A DNA stretch of 64,000 nt from Pontibacter sp. G13 (lineage in GTDB: Bacteria > Bacteroidota > Bacteroidia > J057), in assembly GCF_031851795.1 (NCBI RefSeq), contig NZ_CP134696.1, positions 2,093,001-2,157,000 on the forward strand. Direction: 5' to 3'. Position numbers and translations under genes: made by a program. This document shows, in pieces, positions 7,817 through 16,592 of the stretch (positions within the stretch are counted from its first letter, which is position 1; the number at the start of each line of letters is the position of its first letter). A model generated the notes under the pieces. It saw nothing but the letters and a program-made list of their open reading frames with translations. It was not told where the DNA came from and did not search any database.

Positions 7817-9364
7817 TTATCGAGAGAGCTTGGATACGCTGGCGTAAGCTCGCCCATCCATGATCAATGTGTACATCCCATCTGGCAAATGGCGCACAGA
7901 GATTGCTTGAGAGGGCTGCCAAGCAGCTGACTGCCAAACCATTCTACCCGTCAAATCAAACATCTGGAGCTTCACTGGACGGTCCATTCCGGTATCGGGA
8001 ATCCGCAGCTTGTCAGTCGTTGGGTTTGGATAAACCGCCAAGGTCTGTAGAGGCTTTGGATGGATGAAGGTCGCTGTCGCTTGCTCGATATTCACCCGAT
8101 ATACAAAACTGAAGATATTGAAATTTCCATCGGCATCGCCATATCCACCCACCAAAACTTGATCGTCGCTCTGCATCACCATCCGATAAGCGAAATCTCC
8201 AAGTCCCTGGGAAACGTCTGTGACTAATTTCCCGCTGTTGCCGAAGTCAGATCTCAGCAGGCCATTTTCGTCCATTCTCCAGACCACAGAACTTGCTACA
8301 TCGTTTTGTTCTTCCCCGCCACCAATCAGATAGCCATCGTCCAGCAGCAGGATGTCATGTACAAAATCATCATCTCCAAACCCCAGATCTACGACTCGGA
8401 TTCCATTGGCACCAAATGAGGAAACCAAAGCTCCCGTGTGATCGAGTTTGACCATAGCTGTGTTTTGGTTGGATTCATTGGTATATCCTGCAACGATGAT
8501 CTGGTCGGACCCATCCACCACACAAGAAGTAATGGTCACATCCTTGTTGTTGACGGGAATTTTCACATTACCATTCACGCCAAAGACATTGGAATTAGAG
8601 CCTTGCGGGGTCAATATTTTGACTGCCACTTGGCGTTGGCCTTGAAGCACAACTTCTCCCACCACCACGATATTGCCATTGCTGTCAAAGGCAAGGTCGC
8701 GCACATTGTCATCATCGGTACTCAATCCAGTGGGTACCCACCCATCACTGCTGAATCCAGTATCCATATTCCCATCGGCTGTCAAACGCGCAACAAATTG
8801 ATTGTCACCTTGATTGTCAGTTTCGAGATATCCCCCAACCAAGATCCGGTCCTGAGCATCGATTGCGAGCACCGTCGGCACCTCTTCTTCGTCGTTGCCA
8901 AACTGAGGCCACGCAGCACCCAATGATCCAAAAGATGGGTCAATATTGCCATCCATGTCGGTACGGATCAGCACAAAGCTATTCTCATTGCTCAAATTCA
9001 GGCGATACAGGATGATCATCTTATTGCCCTGTTGCGCCAGTCCGATGAGCGTTTCGGTACCTTGTGTATTGGCATCCAGCAAGAGGTGTCCGTTGGTTCC
9101 AAAAGTCTGGTCAAGGGCTCCCGATGCCTGCATGCGGGAAAGCAACAATTCTTGATTATTCTGAGCGAGGGAGGTACCGCCAAGGTAGATCTCTCCCTGA
9201 TCTGACAATATCATATCTCCCATGACCTCGACCCCCAGTTCGGTGGCATTGATCAGACAGATCTCGGCATCATTGGCAAAAGTCTCGTCCAAGGTCCCAT
9301 TTTGGGCCATGGCCCCCGAGATTCCGAGGGCCATGCACACACAGGTAGATTGTAAAAAATTCAT
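7817..9364 (-). CDS. Delta-60-repeat secreted protein with T9SS type A sorting domain
   Basis: 515 residues from the ATG at 9364; an in-frame ATG 42 nt upstream would spoil the signal peptide (MNFLQSTCVCMALGISGAMAQ). The body carries at least six to seven delta-60 beta-propeller-like repeats, recognisable by the recurring 'D..FG..G' turn followed by hydrophobic strands (LDQTFGTNGHLLLD, IDPSFGSLG, LVSSFGANGIRVVDL, LRSDFGNSGKLV). The last ~75 residues form a type A T9SS sorting domain (AVYPNPTTDKLRI ... GMYTLIM). The product is therefore exported by Sec, then secreted or surface-attached by T9SS. The binding partner is unknown. It lies just upstream of the hybrid regulator on the same strand, divergent from the BamA-like gene. 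Confidence 0.88.
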   Translation of the reverse strand: MNFLQSTCVCMALGISGAMAQNGTLDETFANDAEICLINATELGVEVMGDMILSDQGEIYLGGTSLAQNNQELLLSRMQASGALDQTFGTNGHLLLDANTQGTETLIGLAQQGNKMIILYRLNLSNENSFVLIRTDMDGNIDPSFGSLGAAWPQFGNDEEEVPTVLAIDAQDRILVGGYLETDNQGDNQFVARLTADGNMDTGFSSDGWVPTGLSTDDDNVRDLAFDSNGNIVVVGEVVLQGQRQVAVKILTPQGSNSNVFGVNGNVKIPVNNKDVTITSCVVDGSDQIIVAGYTNESNQNTAMVKLDHTGALVSSFGANGIRVVDLGFGDDDFVHDILLLDDGYLIGGGEEQNDVASSVVWRMDENGLLRSDFGNSGKLVTDVSQGLGDFAYRMVMQSDDQVLVGGYGDADGNFNIFSFVYRVNIEQATATFIHPKPLQTLAVYPNPTTDKLRIPDTGMDRPVKLQMFDLTGRMVWQSAAWQPSQAISVRHLPDGMYTLIMDGRAYASVSKLSR

Positions 9365-9748
9365 ACTGGTTTGTTGTTGTATTGACCCAAAGATGGAGGG
9401 TTCCATTTATCCCAACGCCCAGATTTTGCAGGAGGAGTGGCAAATTTTGCATGCTATCACGTTTTGCATGCAGCCTCCGCCAATCTTGATATTTGAAGAT
9501 TTTGCATTTCCTGTGTGATAGTTGTCCAAGTATTCAGCGACTTTCCTTTTATTGACCTCCGAGAAGCTGAACTTGACTGTTATCGTTGCACTTTTCCGAT
9601 GATCCACAACCACAGGATATGTCGTCCACGATATTTCCTCAAAAATGCTATCTTGCACTTTTACTACTGGATTATCTGAAATCTGGAAGATATGCATGAG
9701 CCCCTTCTGGAAACATGCCGCTACTTTCTGCTGAAACTTTACACACAC
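9365..9748. other. Divergent promoter region
   Basis: About 380 bp between two divergent start codons. It must hold both promoters, but I cannot assign -33/-7 boxes with confidence. A 113-codon minus-strand frame spans most of it but shows no family features. Confidence 0.5.
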
Positions 9749-11080
9749 ATGTCGAAAAGCTTATCCTTGCTACTCGGAGCCTGGCTCATGCTGGGGTTCA
9801 CACAACTCGCCTATTCCCAAACAGAATCCTCCGAATCCGCCCAAGAAGTCAAAACGGGGTTCAATGTAGGAGCCGTTCCCGGTGTGGGATATGATGCCGA
9901 CCTTGGATTCATGTATGGCGTCGTCGGAAATATTTACCACTACGGCGATGGGAGCCAATTTCCCCGCTACAATCACTCCCTCTACGTCCAATTGCTCGGG
10001 TACACCAAAGGCACTACCAGCCTCAACCTGACCTACAATTCCTTCACCCTCATCCCCTCCGTTCAGACCACCGCTTCCCTGTCATACGTCAACAATCAGG
10101 CAGAGCAATTCTACGGATTCAATGGCTATGAGACGGTATACAATGCTGATTGGACCGACCAGAGCTCCCCAGACTATCTCACGCGGATGTTTTATCGCCA
10201 TGACCGTAAACTGGTTCAAGGATATGCCAACCTGCAGGACACCATCGGTTCCTCCAAGTTCCAATGGATCGCAGGCGTGGAAATCAACCACTATGATATC
10301 GGCTCGGTGAATCTCGAAAAGCTCAATGATGGACGAGATGATGAAGACAAACTGCCGGAAGTTCCCGGAATCTATGATCGCTATGTCGATTGGGGGCTGA
10401 TCGGAGAAGATGAGGCTGACGGCGGGTGGTTCAACTCCATCAAATTGGGACTGATCTATGACAATCGCGACCGCCTGACCAATCCCACCAAAGGGATGTT
10501 TACACAACTCATGTTCCGTGCTGGGCCAGATTTCATCGGCAATGACCAGTCCTTCTACAAGTTCTCCATCATTCACCGCCAATATCTCTCCCTGCCCAAA
10601 TTGCCCCTGACTTTTGCCTACCGCCTCTGGTATGAAAAGAACCTCGGCAACCAATTGCCATTTTATGGGCAGAGCTTGCTCACCAATGGCACGCCGACCT
10701 TGGGAGCTGGCGGACAGCGCACCATGCGAGGCATCCTCCGAAATCGTGTGTTGGGAGAAGACATCTTCATGTTCACCGCCGAGATGCGCTGGACCATGGT
10801 TCACTTCCAATTTCTCAAGCAGAAATGGTACATCGGGTCCAATATCTTCTTGGACGGCGCACAAGCGACTCGCTTGATCGATGTAGACCCTTCTCAGATT
10901 CCTGCCGAGGAATACGCGCAATTCTTCGCTCCCGGGACTGAAGGCATGCACATGTCTGCAGGTGGGGGGCTCAAGTTTGTGATGAACCAGAACTTCTGCG
11001 TTGCCGCTGATTATGGGATCGCCCTTGACGACCGCGACGGCAGCTCCGGTTTCTATCTGGTGATGGACTATATGTTCTAG
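9749..11080 (+). CDS. BamA/TamA-like outer-membrane surface antigen (Omp85-type barrel)
   Basis: 443 residues from the ATG at 9749, which gives a clean signal peptide (MSKSLSLLLGAWLMLGFTQLAYSQ); the reading frame extends 57 nt further upstream without support. No POTRA domains are visible. The chain is nearly all barrel, with alternating aromatic strands. The C-terminal half shows Omp85 features: LGLIYDNRDRLTNPTKGMFTQLMF, as in the surface-antigen domain, GAGGQRTMRGILRNRVLGED close to the conserved 'RG(Y/F)' loop region, and a terminal strand ending in aromatic residues (FYLVMDYMF). This is the domain layout of POTRA-less BamA/TamA-related proteins common in Bacteroidota. It sits alone, closed by the terminator at 11108-11141. 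Confidence 0.82.
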   Translation: MSKSLSLLLGAWLMLGFTQLAYSQTESSESAQEVKTGFNVGAVPGVGYDADLGFMYGVVGNIYHYGDGSQFPRYNHSLYVQLLGYTKGTTSLNLTYNSFTLIPSVQTTASLSYVNNQAEQFYGFNGYETVYNADWTDQSSPDYLTRMFYRHDRKLVQGYANLQDTIGSSKFQWIAGVEINHYDIGSVNLEKLNDGRDDEDKLPEVPGIYDRYVDWGLIGEDEADGGWFNSIKLGLIYDNRDRLTNPTKGMFTQLMFRAGPDFIGNDQSFYKFSIIHRQYLSLPKLPLTFAYRLWYEKNLGNQLPFYGQSLLTNGTPTLGAGGQRTMRGILRNRVLGEDIFMFTAEMRWTMVHFQFLKQKWYIGSNIFLDGAQATRLIDVDPSQIPAEEYAQFFAPGTEGMHMSAGGGLKFVMNQNFCVAADYGIALDDRDGSSGFYLVMDYMF

Positions 11081-11403
11081 CGGGCAGTCAACCTCAGGAT
11101 ATACACTAGACTCTTCCAAGGAATTGGGAGAGTCTTTTTTTGGGGGGGAGAAGTAGAAAATTCTTCCCACCTCGCTTGATCAAGATTCACTCCCCCGCCC
11201 CCGCACATACCAAATGATCATATTCGCGTGGGAAATGAACGCACAAACGTTCTTTACGCCTCCCAATCGGGCGTTTATGGTAGATTGGTCGAAGGTTTCA
11301 TCCGTGCATGAGCAAGCACTTTTCTACAGGCCAATATCTGCCTTTTGGCAGGGCCGATCTCAGATGCCCATGCACCATTGCCGCACTGATCAATCCAAAT
11401 TCC
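11081..11403. other. Intergenic region before the sulfatase gene
   Basis: About 320 bp. It contains the terminator of the barrel gene at its left end. The sulfatase reading frame is open upstream to 11308, but that part has no signal peptide and is taken as untranslated leader. Confidence 0.5.
11108..11141 (+). terminator. Rho-independent terminator after the barrel gene
   Basis: Stem AGACTCTTCC / GGGAGAGTCT (one wobble pair) with an 8 nt loop, directly followed by seven or more T residues. Confidence 0.85.
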
Positions 11404-12834
11404 ATGCGTTCAAGAATCTTTACACTCGCTTTACTCGCCCTGTCGCTATGTGCTTGCACGACACATCCTCCACAGCTTGGGCAGACCGATCATCGTCCTC
11501 CCAACATCATCGTCATCCTCACAGACGACCTTGGCTGGGCAGATGTCGGGTTCAATGGCGCGACCGATATCCTCACCCCCAATCTCGATCGGATTGCGCA
11601 GCAAGGGGTCATTTTTGAAAACGGCTATGTATCACATCCGTACTGCAGCCCTTCCCGAGCAGGGTTGTTGACGGGACGCTATCAGGCGAGATTTGGACAT
11701 GATTGCAACTTGCCCTATCAGGGCGAAAATGGCGCTTCCATTGGCACACCTCCCGCCGAAAGAATGATCTCCGAAGTCCTCAAGGAACAGGGGTACCGGA
11801 CAGGAGCCATCGGCAAATGGCATGTCGGAGATCATCCAGATGTCCAACCCTTGGCACAGGGATTCGATGAGTGGTTTGGATTTGCCGGAGGAGGTATGAA
11901 TTACTGGGGACATCCGACCACGCCAATTAAAACGATCTATCGGAACCACACCCAAGTACCGGAGGAGGAACTGAGCTATCTCACAGACGATTTTTCAGAC
12001 GAAGCCGTACGGTTCATCTCCCAACCCAACGATGCCCCTTTTTTCCTGTATCTGGCGTACAATGCCCCTCACGCACCTGATCACGCCACCCAGCAATATT
12101 TGGACAACGCCCAGCATATCGAGTATGGCGGGCGAAGCGTCTATGCAGCCATGGTCAATGCCGTAGATGCGGGAGTTGGCAAAATCGATTCAGCCTTGAT
12201 AGCCCATGGTATGAAGGAAAATACCATTGTCGTATTCTTGAGCGATAATGGCGGCAGGAAGAAACATGCGGACAATCGCCCGAATCGCGGACACAAAGGC
12301 ATGCTCTTCGAGGGCGGAATCAAGGTCCCGTTTTTCATCACTTGGCCCGGCCACATCGACGGCCAACGGACCTATCCACACCCTGTGATTTCGCTCGATT
12401 TATTTCCGACGTTTTTGCAGGCAGCGGGGACGGCCCCATCTCAGGAAGCACAACTCGACGGGACGAGCCTCTTGCCATACCTCGCGGCGGGCAATGAGCA
12501 AAAACCCCATCAGATCATGTTTTGGCGCTCTGTGGGGGGATTCGAATACGCGGTCAGGAAGGAGAATTTCAAACTATACAAGAGCGCCTACAAGGACAAG
12601 ACCCTGCTGTTTGACCTTGACAAAGACCCTTACGAACGGACAGACATTGCCGATCAATTTCCCGAAGTCATCACGACATTGAACCAAGCCTATACCCAAT
12701 GGGATGCCCAAAATATCGAGCCCGGATGGGTAGATCCTCACCCGGAAAATGTCCTGCTGGAAGCGCAAGATCTTCAAAAAACCAGAAGGAGAGCGTTGCC
12801 GAGAGTTCAGCGCGAGGGCTTTAGCAGGAATTAG
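11404..12834 (+). CDS. Sulfatase (formylglycine-dependent), lipoprotein
   Basis: 476 residues from the ATG at 11404, chosen because it yields a lipoprotein signal with lipobox LCAC. The alkaline-phosphatase/sulfatase fold is clear: metal-binding Asp pair in IIVILTDDLGWADVGF (residues 36-50), and the sulfatase signature C-S-P-S-R starting at Cys81 followed by AGLLTGRYQ. That Cys is the residue converted to formylglycine by the maturation enzyme. The second metal-binding region is FLSDNGGRKKHADNRPNRGHKG, about residues 278-300. It hydrolyses sulfate esters, probably on polysaccharides or glycosaminoglycans as for S1-family enzymes of marine Bacteroidota. An exported Gfo/Idh/MocA-type protein follows 358 bp downstream in the same direction. 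Confidence 0.92.
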   Translation: MRSRIFTLALLALSLCACTTHPPQLGQTDHRPPNIIVILTDDLGWADVGFNGATDILTPNLDRIAQQGVIFENGYVSHPYCSPSRAGLLTGRYQARFGHDCNLPYQGENGASIGTPPAERMISEVLKEQGYRTGAIGKWHVGDHPDVQPLAQGFDEWFGFAGGGMNYWGHPTTPIKTIYRNHTQVPEEELSYLTDDFSDEAVRFISQPNDAPFFLYLAYNAPHAPDHATQQYLDNAQHIEYGGRSVYAAMVNAVDAGVGKIDSALIAHGMKENTIVVFLSDNGGRKKHADNRPNRGHKGMLFEGGIKVPFFITWPGHIDGQRTYPHPVISLDLFPTFLQAAGTAPSQEAQLDGTSLLPYLAAGNEQKPHQIMFWRSVGGFEYAVRKENFKLYKSAYKDKTLLFDLDKDPYERTDIADQFPEVITTLNQAYTQWDAQNIEPGWVDPHPENVLLEAQDLQKTRRRALPRVQREGFSRN

Positions 12835-13192
12835 GCGGAAGATTTGGGCGTATCGTGGCGTGTTGGCTTGGAGCATGTCTCTGGGCATACAAGACGCCAC
12901 GCCAGTCCCTTTCGGGCTCCGCTGTCGCTTCGGTCGGTGAGAGGACTTCGCGTGCATGGCACGTTGGGCTTACAGAAGATCCGCAACTGAGCGAATGCGA
13001 GATTCACCGACTACCCCTTCAGGCACTTTACGCCCCACGAGCCATCCGCACATCGAGCGGGACATTTCCAAATTCCATGTCCCTCCCAGAAGCAGCAGCT
13101 AGTACCAATCCATCTATTCCTCCCAATTATATCCTATATTGGGATTGGCGGGCCATCGGCGGCCAGCTCCCATCTGATGTGAAAAAACCTCC
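12835..13192. other. Intergenic region with inverted repeats
   Basis: About 360 bp between the sulfatase and the Gfo/Idh gene. It contains a 7 bp inverted repeat (GTGGCGT 12855-12861 / ACGCCAC 12894-12900) and a GC-rich run (TCGGGCTCCGCTGTCGCTTC) with the look of dispersed intergenic repeats of Bacteroidota. Both strands are broken by stops and no gene is supported. Confidence 0.4.
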
Positions 13193-14302
13193 ATGTTGCG
13201 ATTTAGACTACTCTGCCTCCTTCTGCTTCAACTCTCCTTCCTGCCTATGAATGCCCAGCATGATCCCCTTGAGATTGGCGTGATTGGCTTGACCCACACC
13301 CATGTCCATTGGATTTTCGGCAGCAATGCTAAGCCTGAATTCGAGATCGTAGGCATCGTGGAACCCAACCTGGAATTGGCAAAGCGGTATGCCGATCAAT
13401 ACCAGTTCTCCCTAGACATGGTGTACCCATCGATGGAAGCGATGATTCAGGCCCAAAAGCCCCGGGCAGTGACCGCATTCGGGACAATCTACGATCACCT
13501 CAAAATCGTGGAAACCTGCGCCCCACTCGGCATTCATGTCATGGTGGAAAAGCCACTGGCCGTCAGCTTGGAGCATGCCCAACAGATGAAAAAGCTCGCA
13601 GAACAGCATGGCATTCACCTCCTGACCAATTATGAGACGACTTGGTATCCCACCACCCACCAGGCATTCGAAGTGCTCGAACAGGATACCGTGATCGGGG
13701 CACCCCGAAAAATCATCGTCCGAGACGGCCATAAGGGCCCCAAGAAAATAGGCGTAGATCCAGAATTTCTGGAATGGCTGACCGATCCCGAGTTGAATGG
13801 AGGTGGGGCCATCACGGACTTTGGGTGCTACGGAGCGAATATCCTCACTCGAATCATGAAGGGCCAAAAGCCCAACAGCGTCACGGCCATCACCGCGCAA
13901 CAGCAGCCCGTGAATAACCCCCTTGTCGATGACGAAGCCATCATCCTGCTGAAGTATGACACACTCGTAGCGGTCATCCAGGCATCTTGGAACTGGCCCA
14001 TCGGCAGGAAGGATATGGAAATCTATGGAGTAAAAGGCGTGGTGTATGCCGACAATCGCCATGATTTCCGGGTGCGGATCGCTTCTGGATATGATGATTT
14101 TGAGGAGCAAGCCATGAAGTTGTCTGAAAGATCCGCCCCCTACAATGATCCTTTTGTGTACTTCGCCGCTGTCATTCACGGAGAGATCACGCCACAACCA
14201 TTCGACCTATCTTCCCTAGCAAACAATATGGTCGTGATGGAAATTCTGGACGCCGCCATCCGGAGCGCTCAATCTGGCCAAACCATAGAACTGGAGCCAT
14301 AG
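13193..14302 (+). CDS. Exported Gfo/Idh/MocA-family oxidoreductase
   Basis: 369 residues. The signal peptide (MLRFRLLCLLLLQLSFLPMNAQ) is unusual for an NAD(P)-dependent enzyme but frequent in this family in Bacteroidota and Planctomycetota. The Rossmann part begins LEIGVIGLTHTHVHWIF, with the second glycine of the dinucleotide motif followed by THTH, then VEKPLAVSLEHAQQMKKLAE (the family EKP motif, Lys about residue 118) and the C-terminal alpha/beta domain from TNYETTWYP with GGGAITDFGCYG, typical of the substrate-binding part. It probably oxidises or isomerises a sugar or cyclitol using a tightly bound cofactor in the periplasm. It may work with the sulfatase upstream on a sulfated glycan; that link is inference from gene order. 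Confidence 0.87.
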   Translation: MLRFRLLCLLLLQLSFLPMNAQHDPLEIGVIGLTHTHVHWIFGSNAKPEFEIVGIVEPNLELAKRYADQYQFSLDMVYPSMEAMIQAQKPRAVTAFGTIYDHLKIVETCAPLGIHVMVEKPLAVSLEHAQQMKKLAEQHGIHLLTNYETTWYPTTHQAFEVLEQDTVIGAPRKIIVRDGHKGPKKIGVDPEFLEWLTDPELNGGGAITDFGCYGANILTRIMKGQKPNSVTAITAQQQPVNNPLVDDEAIILLKYDTLVAVIQASWNWPIGRKDMEIYGVKGVVYADNRHDFRVRIASGYDDFEEQAMKLSERSAPYNDPFVYFAAVIHGEITPQPFDLSSLANNMVVMEILDAAIRSAQSGQTIELEP

Positions 14303-14689
14303 ACCTCCATCACGCAACATGGCGAAAAACGGAAAAAACGGCCCTTATCGATGGGATGGAGCATGTGATCTACACCTCCTCGCAGAAGTAGACCCATTCT
14401 GCCCCTGACCAGATCCACAAGCAGGCAAAAAATGCCCAATTCACGACTGAGCTAAACGTTTATTTACGTAAGTAAACGTTTAACGGCAGGTAGGCGGGTT
14501 ATTGACTGGAAAATTCCGAGATGTGAAGCCGGGCTATCGCAGAACATAAACCACTTACATACAACCACATACACCAATCACAGCCATTTGGTCTATCTCA
14601 AACCATGCTCTATCAATCTGTGATTCGAATTATTTAAGAGAACAAAGTGGTATATTGGGGATAGGGTTTAGTTGCCACACATTAAAAAA
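14303..14689. other. Left boundary of accessory island A
   Basis: No gene. The first ~120 bp is unremarkable; the remainder is leader repeat copy A1. Base composition drops sharply toward AT immediately after it. Confidence 0.6.
14422..14674 (+). repeat. Leader repeat copy A1
   Basis: First of four long copies of a ~250 bp repeat. It contains a 30 bp near-perfect palindrome (14453-14482; half-site TAAACGTTTATTTACG, one mismatched pair), then GGCAGGTAGGCGGGTTATT, then GTGGTATATTGGGG and ends at TAGTTG (14669-14674). Copy A2 is nearly identical over most of its length. The start codon of the next gene lies 16 nt after the terminal TAGTTG. See copies A2, B and C. Confidence 0.85.
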
Positions 14690-15298
14690 ATGAAGACACT
14701 AATATACATTTTGACTGTCCTGACAATAATTGGGTGTGGTAATTCAAACGACAATGGAAAAGTGTCTGAGACCATTGAAACTGAATCACAGTCTTTAACT
14801 GATTCAATTATTGAAGTTGAAGAAACTCAAACTTCAAATAATGAAATTGAGCAAATCGAAACAAGTAAATGCTCAGGAGCAATAAGCGACTTCTTGAAAC
14901 TTAACCAACAAGACCTACAAACAGACTTGTTCGTAAAAATTGATTCTATTCGAAAAGTTCAATATCCCGAAAATGACCAGGAAACTTCCATAATGGTCGA
15001 CTTGACAGCAGAATATTTGACTCAATTCCTAAATGACATTGACGTTGATTCGTTGGCGAAAAATCAACAATTTGAAAAAAAGTATCATTTTAATATTGCA
15101 CCTGAAGGTTTTACTAACCCAACCGACTGTAAGGACAAAATCGCAGTCAGTTTTGACGACAAGGACTGTTCATTTAGACTCAATATTTACAATACGTTTC
15201 TTGTTGAACCAAATTGGTGCACGGAATCAATGGTTGTTTATGGTTTCAAAATCAAAAACAGCAGAATCATTGACTTTTGGAGACAGGAAGCAGGATAA
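14690..15298 (+). CDS. Lipoprotein of unknown function (first cassette gene)
   Basis: 202 residues from the ATG at 14690; the longer frame uses a TTG inside the leader repeat and is rejected. The lipobox is IIGC (Cys16), followed by a long Ser/Thr/Glu-rich linker (residues 18-62) and a globular domain with four cysteines. No family recognised. The gene is AT-rich compared with its core neighbours and lies between leader repeat A1 and the first attC-like hairpin, in the position of the first cassette of an integron-like array. It probably relies on a promoter in the leader. Confidence 0.7.
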   Translation: MKTLIYILTVLTIIGCGNSNDNGKVSETIETESQSLTDSIIEVEETQTSNNEIEQIETSKCSGAISDFLKLNQQDLQTDLFVKIDSIRKVQYPENDQETSIMVDLTAEYLTQFLNDIDVDSLAKNQQFEKKYHFNIAPEGFTNPTDCKDKIAVSFDDKDCSFRLNIYNTFLVEPNWCTESMVVYGFKIKNSRIIDFWRQEAG

Positions 15299-15307
15299 AA
15301 ACATGTG

Positions 15308-15497
15308 GCAACAAAACCTATACGCAATGCGGGCTGAAGAGATAAACGAAAGGTCAGTGCTTTTAGCCCGCCAAAGCTTCGCTTTGACGTTTTAGTTGAA
15401 TAAAATTAAAAACACAAAACGCAGCTTTGGCTACCATTCGTGCAAGATTGAAAGTTTCGGCTTTCAAAATCCGGACTGCGCATAGCCGGAACGTTGT
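15308..15497 (+). repeat. attC-like hairpin 1
   Basis: Outer boxes GCAAC (15308-15312) and GTTGT (15493-15497) and inner boxes CTATACGCA (15318-15326) and TGCGCATAG (15477-15485, one mismatch) give the stem-bulge-stem layout of an integron attC site. The 150 bp loop itself contains a GCGGGCT / AGCCCGC hairpin. It separates the lipoprotein gene from the next small gene, as expected of a cassette recombination site. Confidence 0.5.
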
Positions 15498-15523
15498 AAA
15501 CCATTAAGCAAAAACCGATAAAA

Positions 15524-15937
15524 ATGACTTATAGATATTCCATTTGTTATCCTGATAATGAAGACATTGAATATCACGATACTCCGATCTCTGGAACTGA
15601 AGTTTTAGAATTAGCTCAAAACTATCCATGGATCGAACAATTGAAACTTCTTGAATTGACAGATGAAGTTCATTACAGTCCATCACTTGACTTTATATCC
15701 AATGAAAATGAACGCAGTTTTTGCCTAACTGCCATTTACGATAAGAACAATAATCTTGAATTTTCACTGTGGTATAATAGACCCGAAAAAGTAAAGGTAT
15801 TATTTGGTTTATTGGGAGAAAAGGAGCGAATGATAGTCGATGACAAATGGGGCTTTAGTCTGCAACAAGCATTAACTTATTTAGACTATTTTGTGAATGA
15901 AAACTACGCTCTCGTTGAAAGAATATACGAGAAGTAA
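15524..15937 (+). CDS. Small cytoplasmic protein of unknown function (second cassette gene)
   Basis: 137 residues, acidic, rich in aromatic residues, with no signal peptide or membrane segment. The sequence (ICYPDNEDIEYHDTPISGTEVLELAQNYPW ... WYNRPEKVKVLFGLL) has the size and composition of stand-alone immunity proteins or cassette-borne orphan proteins, but matches no family I can name. It is AT-rich and framed by attC-like hairpins at 15308-15497 and 16010-16071. No promoter is seen in the short spacer before it. Confidence 0.65.
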   Translation: MTYRYSICYPDNEDIEYHDTPISGTEVLELAQNYPWIEQLKLLELTDEVHYSPSLDFISNENERSFCLTAIYDKNNNLEFSLWYNRPEKVKVLFGLLGEKERMIVDDKWGFSLQQALTYLDYFVNENYALVERIYEK

Positions 15938-16009
15938 CGGTTTACAGCAGCCCAAACACAACATGCTCACTGTAGCTGGGTTTGAATGAAGAACTTAAAT
16001 CAAAATAGA

Positions 16010-16071
16010 TAACGGCTGATAATATAAGCCATCCGACTCGTTCGCACGTGGTTTATACGAGGACGTTAAGT
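16010..16071 (+). repeat. attC-like hairpin 2
   Basis: Outer boxes TAACG (16010-16014) and CGTTA (16064-16068), unequal bulges, inner boxes TATAAGCC (16023-16030) and GGTTTATA (16050-16057, one wobble) and a 19 nt loop. The right end reads GTTAAGT, matching the integron R' consensus GTTRRRY. Confidence 0.6.
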
Positions 16072-16080
16072 GCAAGTGCC

Positions 16081-16494
16081 ATGAAAGTAGAAAGGAGATT
16101 TTTTGAATGGGATGAAAGTTATAATTCAACCGAGGTTAAACTGGGCGATAGAATTGATCAGTTGATTGAAAAAGGAATTATTCTTAAGGAAGAAAAGGAT
16201 GATGAAATTCGATTAATACTAAAATCAGAAAAGAATATTTGGATTGGAGAAATTGAAAACAAAGTGAAGTTCCTCTATTTTACGCGAAATTCAGGAGCCT
16301 TTCTACTTGGAAAAGACCCATTCTCATTTCCTTATCCAGCAACTGAGCCTATTACAGAACATTTACGGAAAAATTTCAAACAGATATCTGGTAATTTTTT
16401 GGACGAGGTAAAAAGAGATTATACAGGTGATTTACTCTATGTGATTTTTAGAGATTGTAATCCGATGAATATTTTTTTAATGAGAATAGAGTGA
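16081..16494 (+). CDS. Small protein of unknown function (third cassette gene)
   Basis: 137 residues from the ATG at 16081; an upstream GTG would place the start inside the hairpin and is rejected. The protein is highly charged and soluble (VERRFFEWDESYNSTEVKLGDRIDQLIEKG at the start), with a hydrophobic beta-rich middle (IWIGEIENKVKFLYFT). No family recognised. The start codon is only 10 nt after the GTTAAGT end of the preceding hairpin, and another attC-like hairpin follows 10 nt after the stop codon, so the gene fills its unit almost completely, as cassette genes do. Confidence 0.65.
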   Translation: MKVERRFFEWDESYNSTEVKLGDRIDQLIEKGIILKEEKDDEIRLILKSEKNIWIGEIENKVKFLYFTRNSGAFLLGKDPFSFPYPATEPITEHLRKNFKQISGNFLDEVKRDYTGDLLYVIFRDCNPMNIFLMRIE

Positions 16495-16504
16495 ATAAAA
16501 AAAC

Positions 16505-16556
16505 ATCTAACAAAATGTAATGTGGGTTGAAGTACTCCACTTTGGGAGTGTTAGAT
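16505..16556 (+). repeat. attC-like hairpin 3
   Basis: The ends match both integron consensus boxes: ATCTAAC (RYYYAAC) at 16505-16511 and GTTAGAT (GTTRRRY) at 16550-16556, perfectly complementary over 8 bp. A bulge separates them from an inner GTGG (16522-16525) / CCAC (16537-16540) stem. No T-run follows, so it is not an ordinary terminator. At 52 bp it is short for an attC. Confidence 0.6.
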
Positions 16557-16592
16557 TAACTGTGTCAACCGCTTGACACAGGAATGATCAGA

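Noticed and set aside
9407-9748. 113-codon minus-strand frame in the divergent promoter region
   Set aside because: It fills the space between two divergent genes, has no family features and would overlap both promoters.
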